In this document: positions 1 to 8,035 of the stretch, in pieces | How positions within the stretch are numbered: position 1 is the first letter of the stretch | How the letters are laid out: each line of letters begins with the position of its first letter | From: Gilvimarinus gilvus | GTDB lineage: Bacteria > Pseudomonadota > Gammaproteobacteria > Pseudomonadales > Cellvibrionaceae | Assembly: GCF_030518155.1 (NCBI RefSeq) | Contig: NZ_JAULRU010000514.1 | Span: 78,867-142,866 of the forward strand | Direction: 5' to 3' | Length of the DNA: 64,000 nt | Program-made: the position numbers and the translations under genes | Notes under the pieces: generated by a model | Told to the model about the DNA's origin: nothing | The model's database searches: none | What the model saw: the letters and a program-made list of their open reading frames with translations, nothing else

Positions 1-741
1 CAACTGTTGCGCTATTCCCGCCAGATTATGCTGCCGCAGATGGATGTGGTAGGGCAGGAGAGATTGCTCAATGCCACCGCACTGGTATTGGGGGTGGGTG
101 GGCTAGGCTCGCCGGTCGCGCTGTATTTAGCCAGTGCCGGGGTTGGCCGGCTGATTTTGGTGGATGACGATGATGTCGAACTTTCCAATTTGCAGCGGCA
201 AATTGCGCATTCCTGTGCAGCTATTGGTCAGCCTAAAGTTGAGTCCGCCGCGGCAAGTGTGCATAGGCTCAATCCAGACGTGCAGTTAGAATTAATCGGT
301 GAGCGGCCGTCAGCGGCGAAACTACAGCAGCTGGTCGATAGCGCTGATGTCGTCGTGGATTGCTCGGATAATTTCAGTACTCGCTTTCAGCTCAATGAAT
401 GCTGCGTTACAGCGCTTACCCCACTGGTGTCGGGCGCGGCGATTCGGCTGGAGGGGCAGGTCAGTGTTTTTGATTCACGCCAACCCGAGGCACCATGCTA
501 TCGCTGTTTATATCAGCCACAGCCGGATGAAAGCCTCAGTTGTTCAGCCAGTGGTGTTTTGGCACCACTGGTGGGCACAATCGGTTCCGTTCAGGCGCTG
601 GAAGCGGTAAAGTTACTGACAGGTATAGGGCAGCCCTTGGTGGGGCGCGTCCAGTTTTATGATGCACTAAGCAGTAGCTGGCGCGAAATGCGGCTACCCA
701 AAGATCCACAGTGTCCGGTTTGTGGCGACAGCGCGAGTTAG
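1..741 (+). CDS. moeB: Molybdopterin-synthase adenylyltransferase MoeB, 5'-truncated by window edge
   Basis: MoeB adenylates the C-terminal glycine of MoaD so that it can be sulfurated for molybdopterin synthesis in the cytosol. The frame is already open at base 1 and encodes Gln-Leu-Leu-Arg-Tyr-Ser-Arg-Gln-Ile, the usual N-terminal run of the family, so the real start lies left of the window and the TTG at 7 is probably an internal leucine. Visible are the ATP-binding GVGGLGSP loop (about residue 29), DDDDVELSNLQRQ, the SDNFSTRF segment and two zinc pairs, CYRC and CPVC, the latter near the C-terminus. About 244 of the usual 250 residues are present. ThiF is the nearest alternative; no thi or other moa gene is nearby to decide. 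Confidence 0.85.
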   Translation, partial: QLLRYSRQIMLPQMDVVGQERLLNATALVLGVGGLGSPVALYLASAGVGRLILVDDDDVELSNLQRQIAHSCAAIGQPKVESAAASVHRLNPDVQLELIGERPSAAKLQQLVDSADVVVDCSDNFSTRFQLNECCVTALTPLVSGAAIRLEGQVSVFDSRQPEAPCYRCLYQPQPDESLSCSASGVLAPLVGTIGSVQALEAVKLLTGIGQPLVGRVQFYDALSSSWREMRLPKDPQCPVCGDSAS

Positions 742-796
742 ATGGATTGCGCACAAAAGGACAAATAACAAAAATTAAAATTAAGCAGGGATAAAC

Positions 797-2101
797 ATGC
801 AAGAACAACCAACCTACAAAATTGTGTTGCTTGGCGCTCGCGCCGGCGTGATCGACGTGCAGGCGCAGGCGGGCTTCGCCAAGCTTTTCAAACTTCCCCC
901 TGATAAAGTTGAAAAAATCTTCTCGGAACGGCGCCGGGTATTAAAAACGGGCCTAAGCCAGGATCAGGCCAATAAATACGTGGAGCGATTATCTGAGGTC
1001 GGTGTCGCCTGTGAAATAGTAGAGGAAGTGCCAGAGCCGGTTGCGCCGCCTGAAACGGCAGCCAGTGCGATTGAAACCGACGCGGAAGGTACGCCGCCCC
1101 CACCGCAAACTAATGCGCACGATGCACAGGACGATGGCGAAGCGCGCGAGGTCGCGTTCGAATTTACCGGTGATGGCTTTGAGTATTTTAAGATCTGGAT
1201 CGTCAATATTTTGCTATCCATTGTGACATTGGGTATTTATTCGGCCTGGGCCAAAGTGCGCAACAAACAGTATTTTTATGGCAATACGTATTTGGATGAC
1301 GCCAGCTTTGAATACAGTGCGGACCCAATTAAAATTTTAATTGGTCGTGCTATCGCTTTTGTGTTTTTGGTTTTTTACACCGTTAGCGGGCAAATCTCCA
1401 TTGTGGTTGGTTTAATAACGGGCTTATTGTTTATGGTGGCGGTGCCCTGGGTTATTTGTAAGTCTATGCGGTTCAACGCTCGCTACTCTAGTTATCGCAA
1501 TGTACGCTTCACGTTTAACGGTCGCTTGGGCGATGCGGCGCTGGCGTTTATCCTCTGGCCGATTCTGGGCATGCTGACCATCGGTATATTGATTCCCTAT
1601 GCGATATTTCAGCAAAAAAAGTTTATTTATGCCAATCATGGCTATGGCACACAACAATTCGAGTTTAGTGCCACAGCGGGCCAATATTATGTCGCCATTT
1701 TGCTGGCGATTGCGATCTATGTGGGAGCCGCTATTACATTGCTAATCCCTTTTATCGGCCCGCTCATTGCCCTGGTAATTTACTTGTATGGTTTCGCTTA
1801 CATCGTTACCGCATTGGCAAATATTAACTACAATGCGATAACGCTTGGCAATCACGCGCTCAGTGCCAATTGGGATGCCAAAGAGTATTTAATTCTCGTC
1901 GCGGTCAATTCCCTGTTAACGGTGCTGACTTTGGGATTGTTTATTCCCTGGGCCAAGGTGCGCACGGCCCGGTATAAAGCTCGCTTCACGCAGGCGGTGT
2001 TTGTCGGTAATTTCGATACCATGGTTGAGCATGAGAAGGAGGCGGTTAACGCTTTGGCGGAATCTGTGGGTGATCTGTTCGATATTGAAATCGGCTTTTA
2101 A
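797..2101 (+). CDS. DUF898 (YjgN-like) multi-pass membrane protein with extra N-terminal domain
   Basis: Function is not known for DUF898 proteins. Residues 1-80 form a soluble domain (TYKIVLLG, then an LF-K-PP-KVEKIF segment and a KY-x3-L-x3-GV ending) that recurs in the protein at 50677. Residues 80-115 are an acidic, proline-rich linker. From about 130 on there are several membrane segments and the family signature of repeated FxGdgxeYF- and WAKVR-type motifs (WAKVRNKQYFYG near 150, WAKVRTARY near 390). ATG at 797 follows a weak purine-rich stretch. An M48 peptidase begins 8 bases downstream, so the two genes are almost surely co-transcribed. Confidence 0.8.
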   Translation: MQEQPTYKIVLLGARAGVIDVQAQAGFAKLFKLPPDKVEKIFSERRRVLKTGLSQDQANKYVERLSEVGVACEIVEEVPEPVAPPETAASAIETDAEGTPPPPQTNAHDAQDDGEAREVAFEFTGDGFEYFKIWIVNILLSIVTLGIYSAWAKVRNKQYFYGNTYLDDASFEYSADPIKILIGRAIAFVFLVFYTVSGQISIVVGLITGLLFMVAVPWVICKSMRFNARYSSYRNVRFTFNGRLGDAALAFILWPILGMLTIGILIPYAIFQQKKFIYANHGYGTQQFEFSATAGQYYVAILLAIAIYVGAAITLLIPFIGPLIALVIYLYGFAYIVTALANINYNAITLGNHALSANWDAKEYLILVAVNSLLTVLTLGLFIPWAKVRTARYKARFTQAVFVGNFDTMVEHEKEAVNALAESVGDLFDIEIGF

Positions 2102-2109
2102 CGGAGTCA

Positions 2110-3237
2110 GTGGTGTCTATTCACGGTAAGTGGTATAGCGGCTCGAGTGCACAGCCGACCGAGGCCCTGCTCAGTGTCTCGGATGATGGCCAGCTGCGTG
2201 TCACGGCGCAGTCTGATGGGCGTGTGTTGGCGCAAGAGCTGGCTGCTGTCGCCGCAATTTCGTCGCGTTTGGGCAATACCGCACGCTTTATCAAGTTTGA
2301 CAGTGGCGCTTCGTTTGAAACCCGTGACAATGAGCAAGTCGATGCGATACAAAAGCAGTGGCAGGGCGGACGCAAAGGCCTTCTGCACGCACTGGAGTCG
2401 CACATGGGGCTGGTTGTGGCGTCTGCGGTCATTGTGGCTGCGCTCATGTGGGGTGGCGCGATTTGGGGGGTTCCCGCTGCCTCTAAAGCCATTGCGTATA
2501 AGTTGCCGCAAGACTCGCTGGACACGGTTGCCGAAGAAACCCTGGCCATTCTGGATAGAATACATTTTGCCCCCAGTGAACTTAGCGATGTGCGCAAAGC
2601 CGAGTTGCATAAACATTTTGCACCAGTGTTAGCCGAGTATCCGCAGTTACCTTTAACCGTCATTTTTCGCCATGGTGGTGAAATTGGGGCCAATGCTTTT
2701 GCCTTGCCCAATGGCACCATGATTTTTACCGACGAAATGGTTGAGCTGGCGCACTCTGACGATGAGCTCGTGGCTGTGCTCGCCCATGAAATTGGCCACG
2801 TTGCCTTGCGCCACAGTATGCGCGCAGCCATTGCCAATACAATACTGGGGTTTGTTTATGTGACACTAGTCGGTGACGGTACGGCGTTAAGTGATTTGAT
2901 GATCGGTTTACCAGTGGCGCTGACGACCTTTTCTTATTCTCGCAGCCATGAGACTGAGGCCGACGAGTTCTCCGCCGCCTACCTGGATCGCTCCAATATA
3001 GATCGCACACGATTCATTGACCTTATGCACAGGCTTGGAGAAACTGCTGCCTGCACACGCCTGATCGAAGACTCCAAAGAGTACGACCTGGAATCTTTGA
3101 ACGACGACGAAAGGTTGGAGGTGTGTGAGGCCTTGGCGAGCGATCATTCCGATGATAGCGCCAGTATGTGGTTGGGGTATTTATCCACGCATCCCGATCT
3201 GGAAGAGCGCCTTGAAGCGTTCCGTGCTCAACAGTAG
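2110..3237 (+). CDS. Membrane-anchored M48 family zinc metallopeptidase
   Basis: A zinc protease with the HEIGH motif at residues 226-230 (preceded by ELVAVLA) and a downstream HETEADEFSAAYL helix supplying the third ligand, as in the Ste24/HtpX/LoiP clan. Residues 1-95 are a beta-rich N-terminal region without a signal peptide. A membrane segment spans about 100-125, so the protease domain probably sits in the periplasm or at the inner membrane. The start is GTG at 2110 (a second GTG follows at once), with ACGGAG just upstream. It is 8 bases behind the DUF898 gene; this pairing suggests the peptidase acts on or with the DUF898 membrane protein, which is inference. Confidence 0.85.
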   Translation: MVSIHGKWYSGSSAQPTEALLSVSDDGQLRVTAQSDGRVLAQELAAVAAISSRLGNTARFIKFDSGASFETRDNEQVDAIQKQWQGGRKGLLHALESHMGLVVASAVIVAALMWGGAIWGVPAASKAIAYKLPQDSLDTVAEETLAILDRIHFAPSELSDVRKAELHKHFAPVLAEYPQLPLTVIFRHGGEIGANAFALPNGTMIFTDEMVELAHSDDELVAVLAHEIGHVALRHSMRAAIANTILGFVYVTLVGDGTALSDLMIGLPVALTTFSYSRSHETEADEFSAAYLDRSNIDRTRFIDLMHRLGETAACTRLIEDSKEYDLESLNDDERLEVCEALASDHSDDSASMWLGYLSTHPDLEERLEAFRAQQ

Positions 3238-3241
3238 GCGT

Positions 3242-3341
3242 CTCTGAGCCAGTATCCCGGGCACTCTGCGCTTCGCCCGTCAGGGGCGAGCCCCGGCCCC
3301 CAATTCTCTGCAAACCAAGGGCTCCGGGGGCTGGCTCAGAG
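3242..3341. terminator. Long-range inverted repeat between convergent genes
   Basis: An 11-base arm (CTCTGAGCCAG, 3242-3252) pairs with CTGGCTCAGAG at 3331-3341, enclosing a GC-rich stretch. It fills the gap between the convergent peptidase and PfkB genes, so it may end transcription from both sides. There is no clear T-tract, so a rho-independent role is uncertain. Confidence 0.4.
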
Positions 3342-3352
3342 GTTCAAGCGCA

Positions 3353-4357
3353 TTACTGACCGAAAAAGGATGTTTTCAGCTCGTCGTGTTGCGCCGCTTT
3401 TAGGCGAGGTCCGTACTGGGTGACGACTTTAGTCGCGGCCAGATTGGCAAACCTGCCGGCGCGCTCCATTGTTTCGCCTTGGCTTAGCGCATAGAGGAAT
3501 GCGCCTGCGTACATATCGCCGGCACCGTTAGTGTCTATCGCGGTGGCCTTAGCGGTAGGAATTTCCATCAGGTTTTCCCCGTCAAACACCAATGAACCGG
3601 CCGCGCCCATTGTAATAGCGAAGGTTTTGGCAATAGGCTTTAGGGCCGCAATGGCCGCTTCAATGTTTTCGGTTTGGGTGAAACCCAGCGCTTCATCGCG
3701 ATTGCAGAACAGTAGGTCAACGCCATCGCCGAGCATTTCGGCTAATCCATCTTTGAAAAATTGCACCATGGCAGGGTCTGACAGGCTCAGGGCGACTTTG
3801 GTATCGCGGCTCTGCGCCAGTTCTCGCAACTTAATGGCCGCCGCGCGGCCAGTGTCGGAGCTGACCAAATAGCCTTCGATATAAGCCCACTTAGAGGCGG
3901 CGATAGCGCTCTCGTCCAACTCAGCCGTGGAGACAGTGGCACTGATACCGAGGTAAGTGTTCATGGTTCGCTCGGCGTCTGGGGTAATCATCACCAGACA
4001 CTTGCCGGTTATACCCTCATCGCTACCCACATGCTTGGGATAGCATACTTTAGCGTCTTCGATATCGTTGAGATAAAACTCGCCGTTGTCGTCATTGGCG
4101 ACTTTACAGGAGTAGAAGTTGTGACAGCCGAAGTAACCGGCGGCAATAATAGTGTTGGCACCTGAACCGCCGCTGGCGCGCTGTGACGCCACCAAATGAT
4201 CCTTCAGATAGTCAATCAACTGATGTTGACGCTCCTCATCGACCAAGGTCATTACGCCTTTATCCACGCCCATGGCTGTTAAGTCTTCATCGGTGACGGT
4301 TATCTCGGTGTCGACCAATGCCGCGCCAATGCCGTAAATGTCGTATTGCTGTGCCAT
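3353..4357 (-). CDS. PfkB-family sugar/nucleoside kinase (adenosine kinase-like)
   Basis: A 334-residue ribokinase-fold ATP-dependent kinase. It has the N-terminal GIGAALVDTE substrate segment, the GGSGANT motif near residue 64, and the C-terminal anion-hole/catalytic signature DTNGAGDMYAGAF (about 277-290), whose Asp is the catalytic base. Overall form resembles bacterial adenosine/inosine-type PfkB kinases more than ribokinase or fructokinase, but the substrate cannot be fixed from sequence. It is divergent from the PBP1b gene, with about 120 bases between the two starts, so the promoters lie back to back. Confidence 0.8.
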   Translation of the reverse strand: MAQQYDIYGIGAALVDTEITVTDEDLTAMGVDKGVMTLVDEERQHQLIDYLKDHLVASQRASGGSGANTIIAAGYFGCHNFYSCKVANDDNGEFYLNDIEDAKVCYPKHVGSDEGITGKCLVMITPDAERTMNTYLGISATVSTAELDESAIAASKWAYIEGYLVSSDTGRAAAIKLRELAQSRDTKVALSLSDPAMVQFFKDGLAEMLGDGVDLLFCNRDEALGFTQTENIEAAIAALKPIAKTFAITMGAAGSLVFDGENLMEIPTAKATAIDTNGAGDMYAGAFLYALSQGETMERAGRFANLAATKVVTQYGPRLKAAQHDELKTSFFGQ

Positions 4358-4477
4358 AGATTGCCTCGTGAACGGAACGGTGCGAGTGGGTTGGAATCTC
4401 GCTCACAGGTTCCTTGTAATTGGGCGCACATTATGCAAAATAACCGCGCCCTAATCAAAGCTGGTATTCTGACCCCT

Positions 4478-6820
4478 ATGACCAAACGCCGTACCCGCCC
4501 AACCAAGCGCAGCCGCAATAAGAACACCAGCCGCAGTAAACACAGCCGCTCACTGTTCAAGCTTCTGATTCTCTACAGCTTCTGTATAGCGTTTGTGGCC
4601 GTTGGATTGTGGGTGTTGTATCTCGATCATGTGGTGCGCGATAAGTTCGACGGGAAAAAATGGGCGCTGCCCGCTCGTGTGTATGCGCGGCCTCTGGAGC
4701 TATACGAAGGCCTGCCAATTACGCCGAATCTGCTTGAGCGCGAGCTCAATGCGCTCGGCTATCGCTGGGTCGACGCTGTCAGTAAACCCGGCCAATCTAG
4801 CCGCCATGGGGCCGGCGAATACACTCGCTATCAGGTGTACACCCGTGGGTTTGACTTTTGGGATGGGCGCGACCGACCGCAGAAGTTCGAAGTGGTGCTT
4901 GGCCCCGTCGGGGTGGCGCGGTTACTGAGCGATGGCAGCGCGCTACCTCTGGCCCGGCTGGAGCCCGAACAAATCGGTGGTATATACCCTACGCAAAAAG
5001 AAGATCGTCTGTTAGTGCAGTTGAAGGATTTACCGCCGCTACTGGGCGAAACTCTGCTCGCTGTCGAAGACAAGAACTTTCTGAGGCATTGGGGCGTTTC
5101 ACCAACCGCGATCGCCCGCGCGGCCTGGGTTAATTTTCGCTCCGGTCAGGTGGTGCAGGGCGGCAGTACGCTGACCCAACAGCTGGTGAAAAATTTCTAT
5201 TTAAGCCACGAACGCAGCCTGGCCCGCAAGGCCCAGGAAGCGGCTATGTCGGTATTGCTGGAGCTGCATTACAGCAAAGCCGAAATTCTTGAAACCTACA
5301 TCAATGAAGTGTTTTTAGGCCAGAGCGGTGCCAGGGCCATTCACGGCTTTGGTCTTGCCGCGCAACATTACTTTCAGGTGCCGGTATCGGAGCTCGATAC
5401 CCCGAAAGTGGCCCTGTTGGTTGGGCTGGTTAAAGGTGCGTCCTATTACAACCCCTGGCGCAACCCGGAGCGGGCAAAAAAACGCCGCAATCTGGTTCTG
5501 GGCGTTATGCATCGCGAGGGTTTGATCAGTAGCGCTGAGCTCAACCGGGCACAGGCGGCGCCATTGGGAGTGGTCAAATCTGGTAGTCGTTCCCAGACCA
5601 CCTACCCGGCCTTTGTGGACCTGGTAAAACGTCAGCTCGCCCGGGACTATAAAACCGAAGATCTGCAGAGTGAAGGCCTGCGTATTTTCACGACTCTCTC
5701 ACCGATGGTACAACGCCAGGCCGAGGATGCCGTAGCCAAGCGTTTGGCCAATCTGGAGCAGGCCTACAACACCGAAAATTTGCAAGCGGCCATGGTGGTT
5801 ACCTCGGTGGGTGCGGGCGAAGTCCTGGCCGTTGTGGGCGATAAAAATCCGCGCTACGCGGGTTTCAACCGCGCTCTGGATGCGCATCGGCAAATTGGCT
5901 CGCTGATGAAGCCACTGGTGTATTTGTCGGCACTGGAGCAGCCCGCTCGTTATCACTTAGGCACTCTGATTTCAGATGATCCGGTAACGGTCACCAGCGA
6001 CGACGGGCAGTTATGGCAGCCACAGAACTATTCGCGGCAAAGCCATGGCGAGGTGCCTTTGCTGGAGGCCTTGGTGCGCTCTTACAATCAAGCGACCGCG
6101 CGGCTCGGTATGCAGCTGGGCTTGCAACAGGTGGCTTACAGTTTGGAACGAGCGGGCTTTAGCGGGCATATTCCTGCGGTGCCGGCCATGACCTTGGGCG
6201 CCGTAGACATGTCACCGATTGAAGTGGCCGGTATTTATCATACGCTCGCGGCCGAAGGCACCTATACGCCCTTGCGGGCTATTCGCGATGTGCTCACCGC
6301 AACCGGGGAACCTTTAAAGCGCTACCCGCTAACCATTGAACAGCGTTTTAGCGAAGCGGCCGCCTTTCAAATTCAGTACGCTTTGCAAGCCGTGCTGCGC
6401 GAGGGTACCGGTCGCGCTGTGTATCATCGTTTTCCGGCGGATTTACCACTGGCCGGTAAAACGGGCACCACCAACGATCAGCGCGATAGCTGGTTTGCAG
6501 GTTTTAGCGGGCAACATCTCGCGGTAAGCTGGGTTGGGCGGGACGATAATAGCCCCATGCCACTGACCGGCAGTGGTGGCGCTCTTAAGGTGTGGGCCGA
6601 TTTAATGAGTCAGTTACCGACTCGTGGGGTAAACTTAACGCCACCCGAATCGGTGTCCTTTGACTGGATTGATGCCCGCACCGGTTTGCTTAGCGCTGAG
6701 GGCTGCGAAGGGGCTTTGTGGTTGCCCATGGTGACCCGCTACACTCCCAGTGCAGCGGAACCCTGTCGCTTACAGCAAAAGCAACAAGAGCGAAGCTGGT
6801 GGCATAGATTCTGGAATTAA
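4478..6820 (+). CDS. mrcB: Bifunctional peptidoglycan synthase PBP1b
   Basis: A class A penicillin-binding protein that polymerises and cross-links peptidoglycan from the inner membrane. I place the start at ATG 4478 (MTKRRTRPTK), which gives the usual short basic cytoplasmic tail before one membrane helix; ATG 4433 is also in frame. Next come a UB2H-like region, the glycosyltransferase motifs EDKNFLRHWG, GGSTLTQQLVKN and ETYINEVFLG, then the transpeptidase with SLMK (active-site serine), SYN and KTGTT. About 780 residues fits PBP1b. The following gene encodes a TPR lipoprotein, the arrangement seen for the LpoP activator in Pseudomonas. Confidence 0.93.
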   Translation: MTKRRTRPTKRSRNKNTSRSKHSRSLFKLLILYSFCIAFVAVGLWVLYLDHVVRDKFDGKKWALPARVYARPLELYEGLPITPNLLERELNALGYRWVDAVSKPGQSSRHGAGEYTRYQVYTRGFDFWDGRDRPQKFEVVLGPVGVARLLSDGSALPLARLEPEQIGGIYPTQKEDRLLVQLKDLPPLLGETLLAVEDKNFLRHWGVSPTAIARAAWVNFRSGQVVQGGSTLTQQLVKNFYLSHERSLARKAQEAAMSVLLELHYSKAEILETYINEVFLGQSGARAIHGFGLAAQHYFQVPVSELDTPKVALLVGLVKGASYYNPWRNPERAKKRRNLVLGVMHREGLISSAELNRAQAAPLGVVKSGSRSQTTYPAFVDLVKRQLARDYKTEDLQSEGLRIFTTLSPMVQRQAEDAVAKRLANLEQAYNTENLQAAMVVTSVGAGEVLAVVGDKNPRYAGFNRALDAHRQIGSLMKPLVYLSALEQPARYHLGTLISDDPVTVTSDDGQLWQPQNYSRQSHGEVPLLEALVRSYNQATARLGMQLGLQQVAYSLERAGFSGHIPAVPAMTLGAVDMSPIEVAGIYHTLAAEGTYTPLRAIRDVLTATGEPLKRYPLTIEQRFSEAAAFQIQYALQAVLREGTGRAVYHRFPADLPLAGKTGTTNDQRDSWFAGFSGQHLAVSWVGRDDNSPMPLTGSGGALKVWADLMSQLPTRGVNLTPPESVSFDWIDARTGLLSAEGCEGALWLPMVTRYTPSAAEPCRLQQKQQERSWWHRFWN

Positions 6821-6872
6821 TGTTTGATTTTACGTGCAGACAGTCATGCGTTTGACGGTATTGGTAGATTTA

Positions 6873-7382
6873 ATGAAGTGTTTAAGTAGGCAAACTACGT
6901 TTTTATGGGTGATATCTGCGTTTCTGGTGACAGGGTGCGCTACGCACGCTCCGGCGCCCGTCAGTGACGCTTCGCGTGGTCAAGTTTTGGATACCCAGGT
7001 AGATAATCCGGCGATAGATGACGCAGGCGGCTCAGCGAATCAGCCCGTTACTGCAGGGCCGGTTCCGCCAGTGACAAAAGCAGAGGAGCCCTTTGTCCTG
7101 CCCCAGGAGCGCGGCCGTCCGTCTGCGGTTGACGCACTGTTGGAGCGTTCAAGTGATGAGTATCAGCGCGGCGATTACCAGCGCTCTGTGGCAACCGCAG
7201 AAAGGGCTTTGCGTATTGACCGACGCAGTGGCGAGGTCTATTTGTTGCTGGCTCAAAACTACCATCGCCTTGGCAATCCACAACAGGCGGCACAATTTGC
7301 CCGTCAGGGGTTGCGCTATAGCAGTGACGACCGCACGCTTACCTGGCAGTTAGAGCGTCTGTTGGCGAAAGTCGATGGATAA
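6873..7382 (+). CDS. TPR lipoprotein, probable PBP1b activator (LpoP-like)
   Basis: The product carries a lipoprotein signal (hydrophobic run ending VTGC, cysteine at residue 22 if translation begins at ATG 6873; GTG 6834 and ATG 6846 are earlier in-frame options). A Pro/Ala-rich disordered linker follows, then a C-terminal TPR-like region (SSDEYQRGDYQRSVATAERAL, then a second helical pair with YLLLAQNYHRLGNPQQAAQ). In Pseudomonas the outer-membrane lipoprotein LpoP, also TPR-based, is encoded beside the PBP1b gene and stimulates it. Position and architecture match here; the functional link is inference. Confidence 0.7.
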   Translation: MKCLSRQTTFLWVISAFLVTGCATHAPAPVSDASRGQVLDTQVDNPAIDDAGGSANQPVTAGPVPPVTKAEEPFVLPQERGRPSAVDALLERSSDEYQRGDYQRSVATAERALRIDRRSGEVYLLLAQNYHRLGNPQQAAQFARQGLRYSSDDRTLTWQLERLLAKVDG

Positions 7383-7436
7383 CGAGGTGGTGTGAACCTT
7401 TTTTCAAAAAGACGCTCTGAGGGTTATACTTGCAAC

Positions 7437-7526
7437 GGTGAACGGTGAACGGTGAACGGTGAACGGTGAACGGTGAACGGTGAACGGTGAACGGTGAACG
7501 GTGAACGGTGAACGGTGAACGGTGAA
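7437..7526 (+). repeat. Heptanucleotide tandem repeat, 12 copies of GGTGAAC plus a partial copy
   Basis: Perfect 7-bp units run from 7437 to 7520 and end in a six-base partial unit. The tract lies between the lipoprotein gene and the gene at 7570, about 45 bases before the latter's start, so a change in copy number would shift promoter or leader spacing. The minus-strand frames through it (Ser-Pro-Phe-Thr-Val-His-Arg repeats) are artefacts of the repeat. Confidence 0.95.
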
Positions 7527-7569
7527 GCCTCGAAGTTTTCCAATAAACACATAACGTTGAATCAAACAA

Positions 7570-7947
7570 ATGTTGGCACGCGGGTTATTCATTACAATTT
7601 TTATTCTGCAGGGGCTGTTCAGTTCAGCCTTTGCTATGCCCGTGGTCAGTAAGTCGCAAGCAGCCATCGCCGAAAATGCTATGGCCACGAATGCTAAGGC
7701 CGAGCACGCTATGGCCAATTGTCACGGCGGGCTCAGCCCGGACTCGTCGCCAGCAATCGCAACGCAAACAGATTCCGAACAGTGTGCCGGTGTTTGTTGT
7801 TGCCCTGGTATGTGCAGCTCGGCCCCGATATTAACTTTAGAAGTATTCATTTTTCCTCATGTAAATCGCCGCGGTTTTGAGTTAGTAACCGCTCAAGCGG
7901 TTATTGCTCGCCCCTCCAGCCTTTATCGTCCCCCCAATTTAATCTGA
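7570..7947 (+). CDS. Small exported cysteine/histidine-rich protein upstream of cusBA
   Basis: No family recognised with certainty. A signal peptide is clear (hydrophobic residues 4-20, likely cleavage after AFA at 22). The mature part holds NCHGG and a dense CAGVCCCPGMC cluster, which suggests metal binding, followed by a hydrophobic/basic tail. Its place at the head of a copper/silver-type efflux operon recalls CopL-like or other small metal-responsive secreted proteins. It begins right after the heptamer repeat. The gap to cusB is 88 bases. Confidence 0.6.
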   Translation: MLARGLFITIFILQGLFSSAFAMPVVSKSQAAIAENAMATNAKAEHAMANCHGGLSPDSSPAIATQTDSEQCAGVCCCPGMCSSAPILTLEVFIFPHVNRRGFELVTAQAVIARPSSLYRPPNLI

Positions 7948-8035
7948 CACAGGATAGGTGCGCCTTGCGTTTAAGGGCATCGATTTGGCAGAAACCCTAT
8001 TTGGGTCAAAAATTTACAAACTGTGAGCAGGTATT

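Noticed and set aside
7437..7526. Possible CRISPR array
   Set aside because: Units are 7 bp, contiguous and lack spacers; it is a simple tandem repeat.
7339..7718. Minus-strand frames rich in SPFTVHR repeats
   Set aside because: They are simply the heptamer repeat read in three frames, with no ribosome site and no sense outside the repeat.
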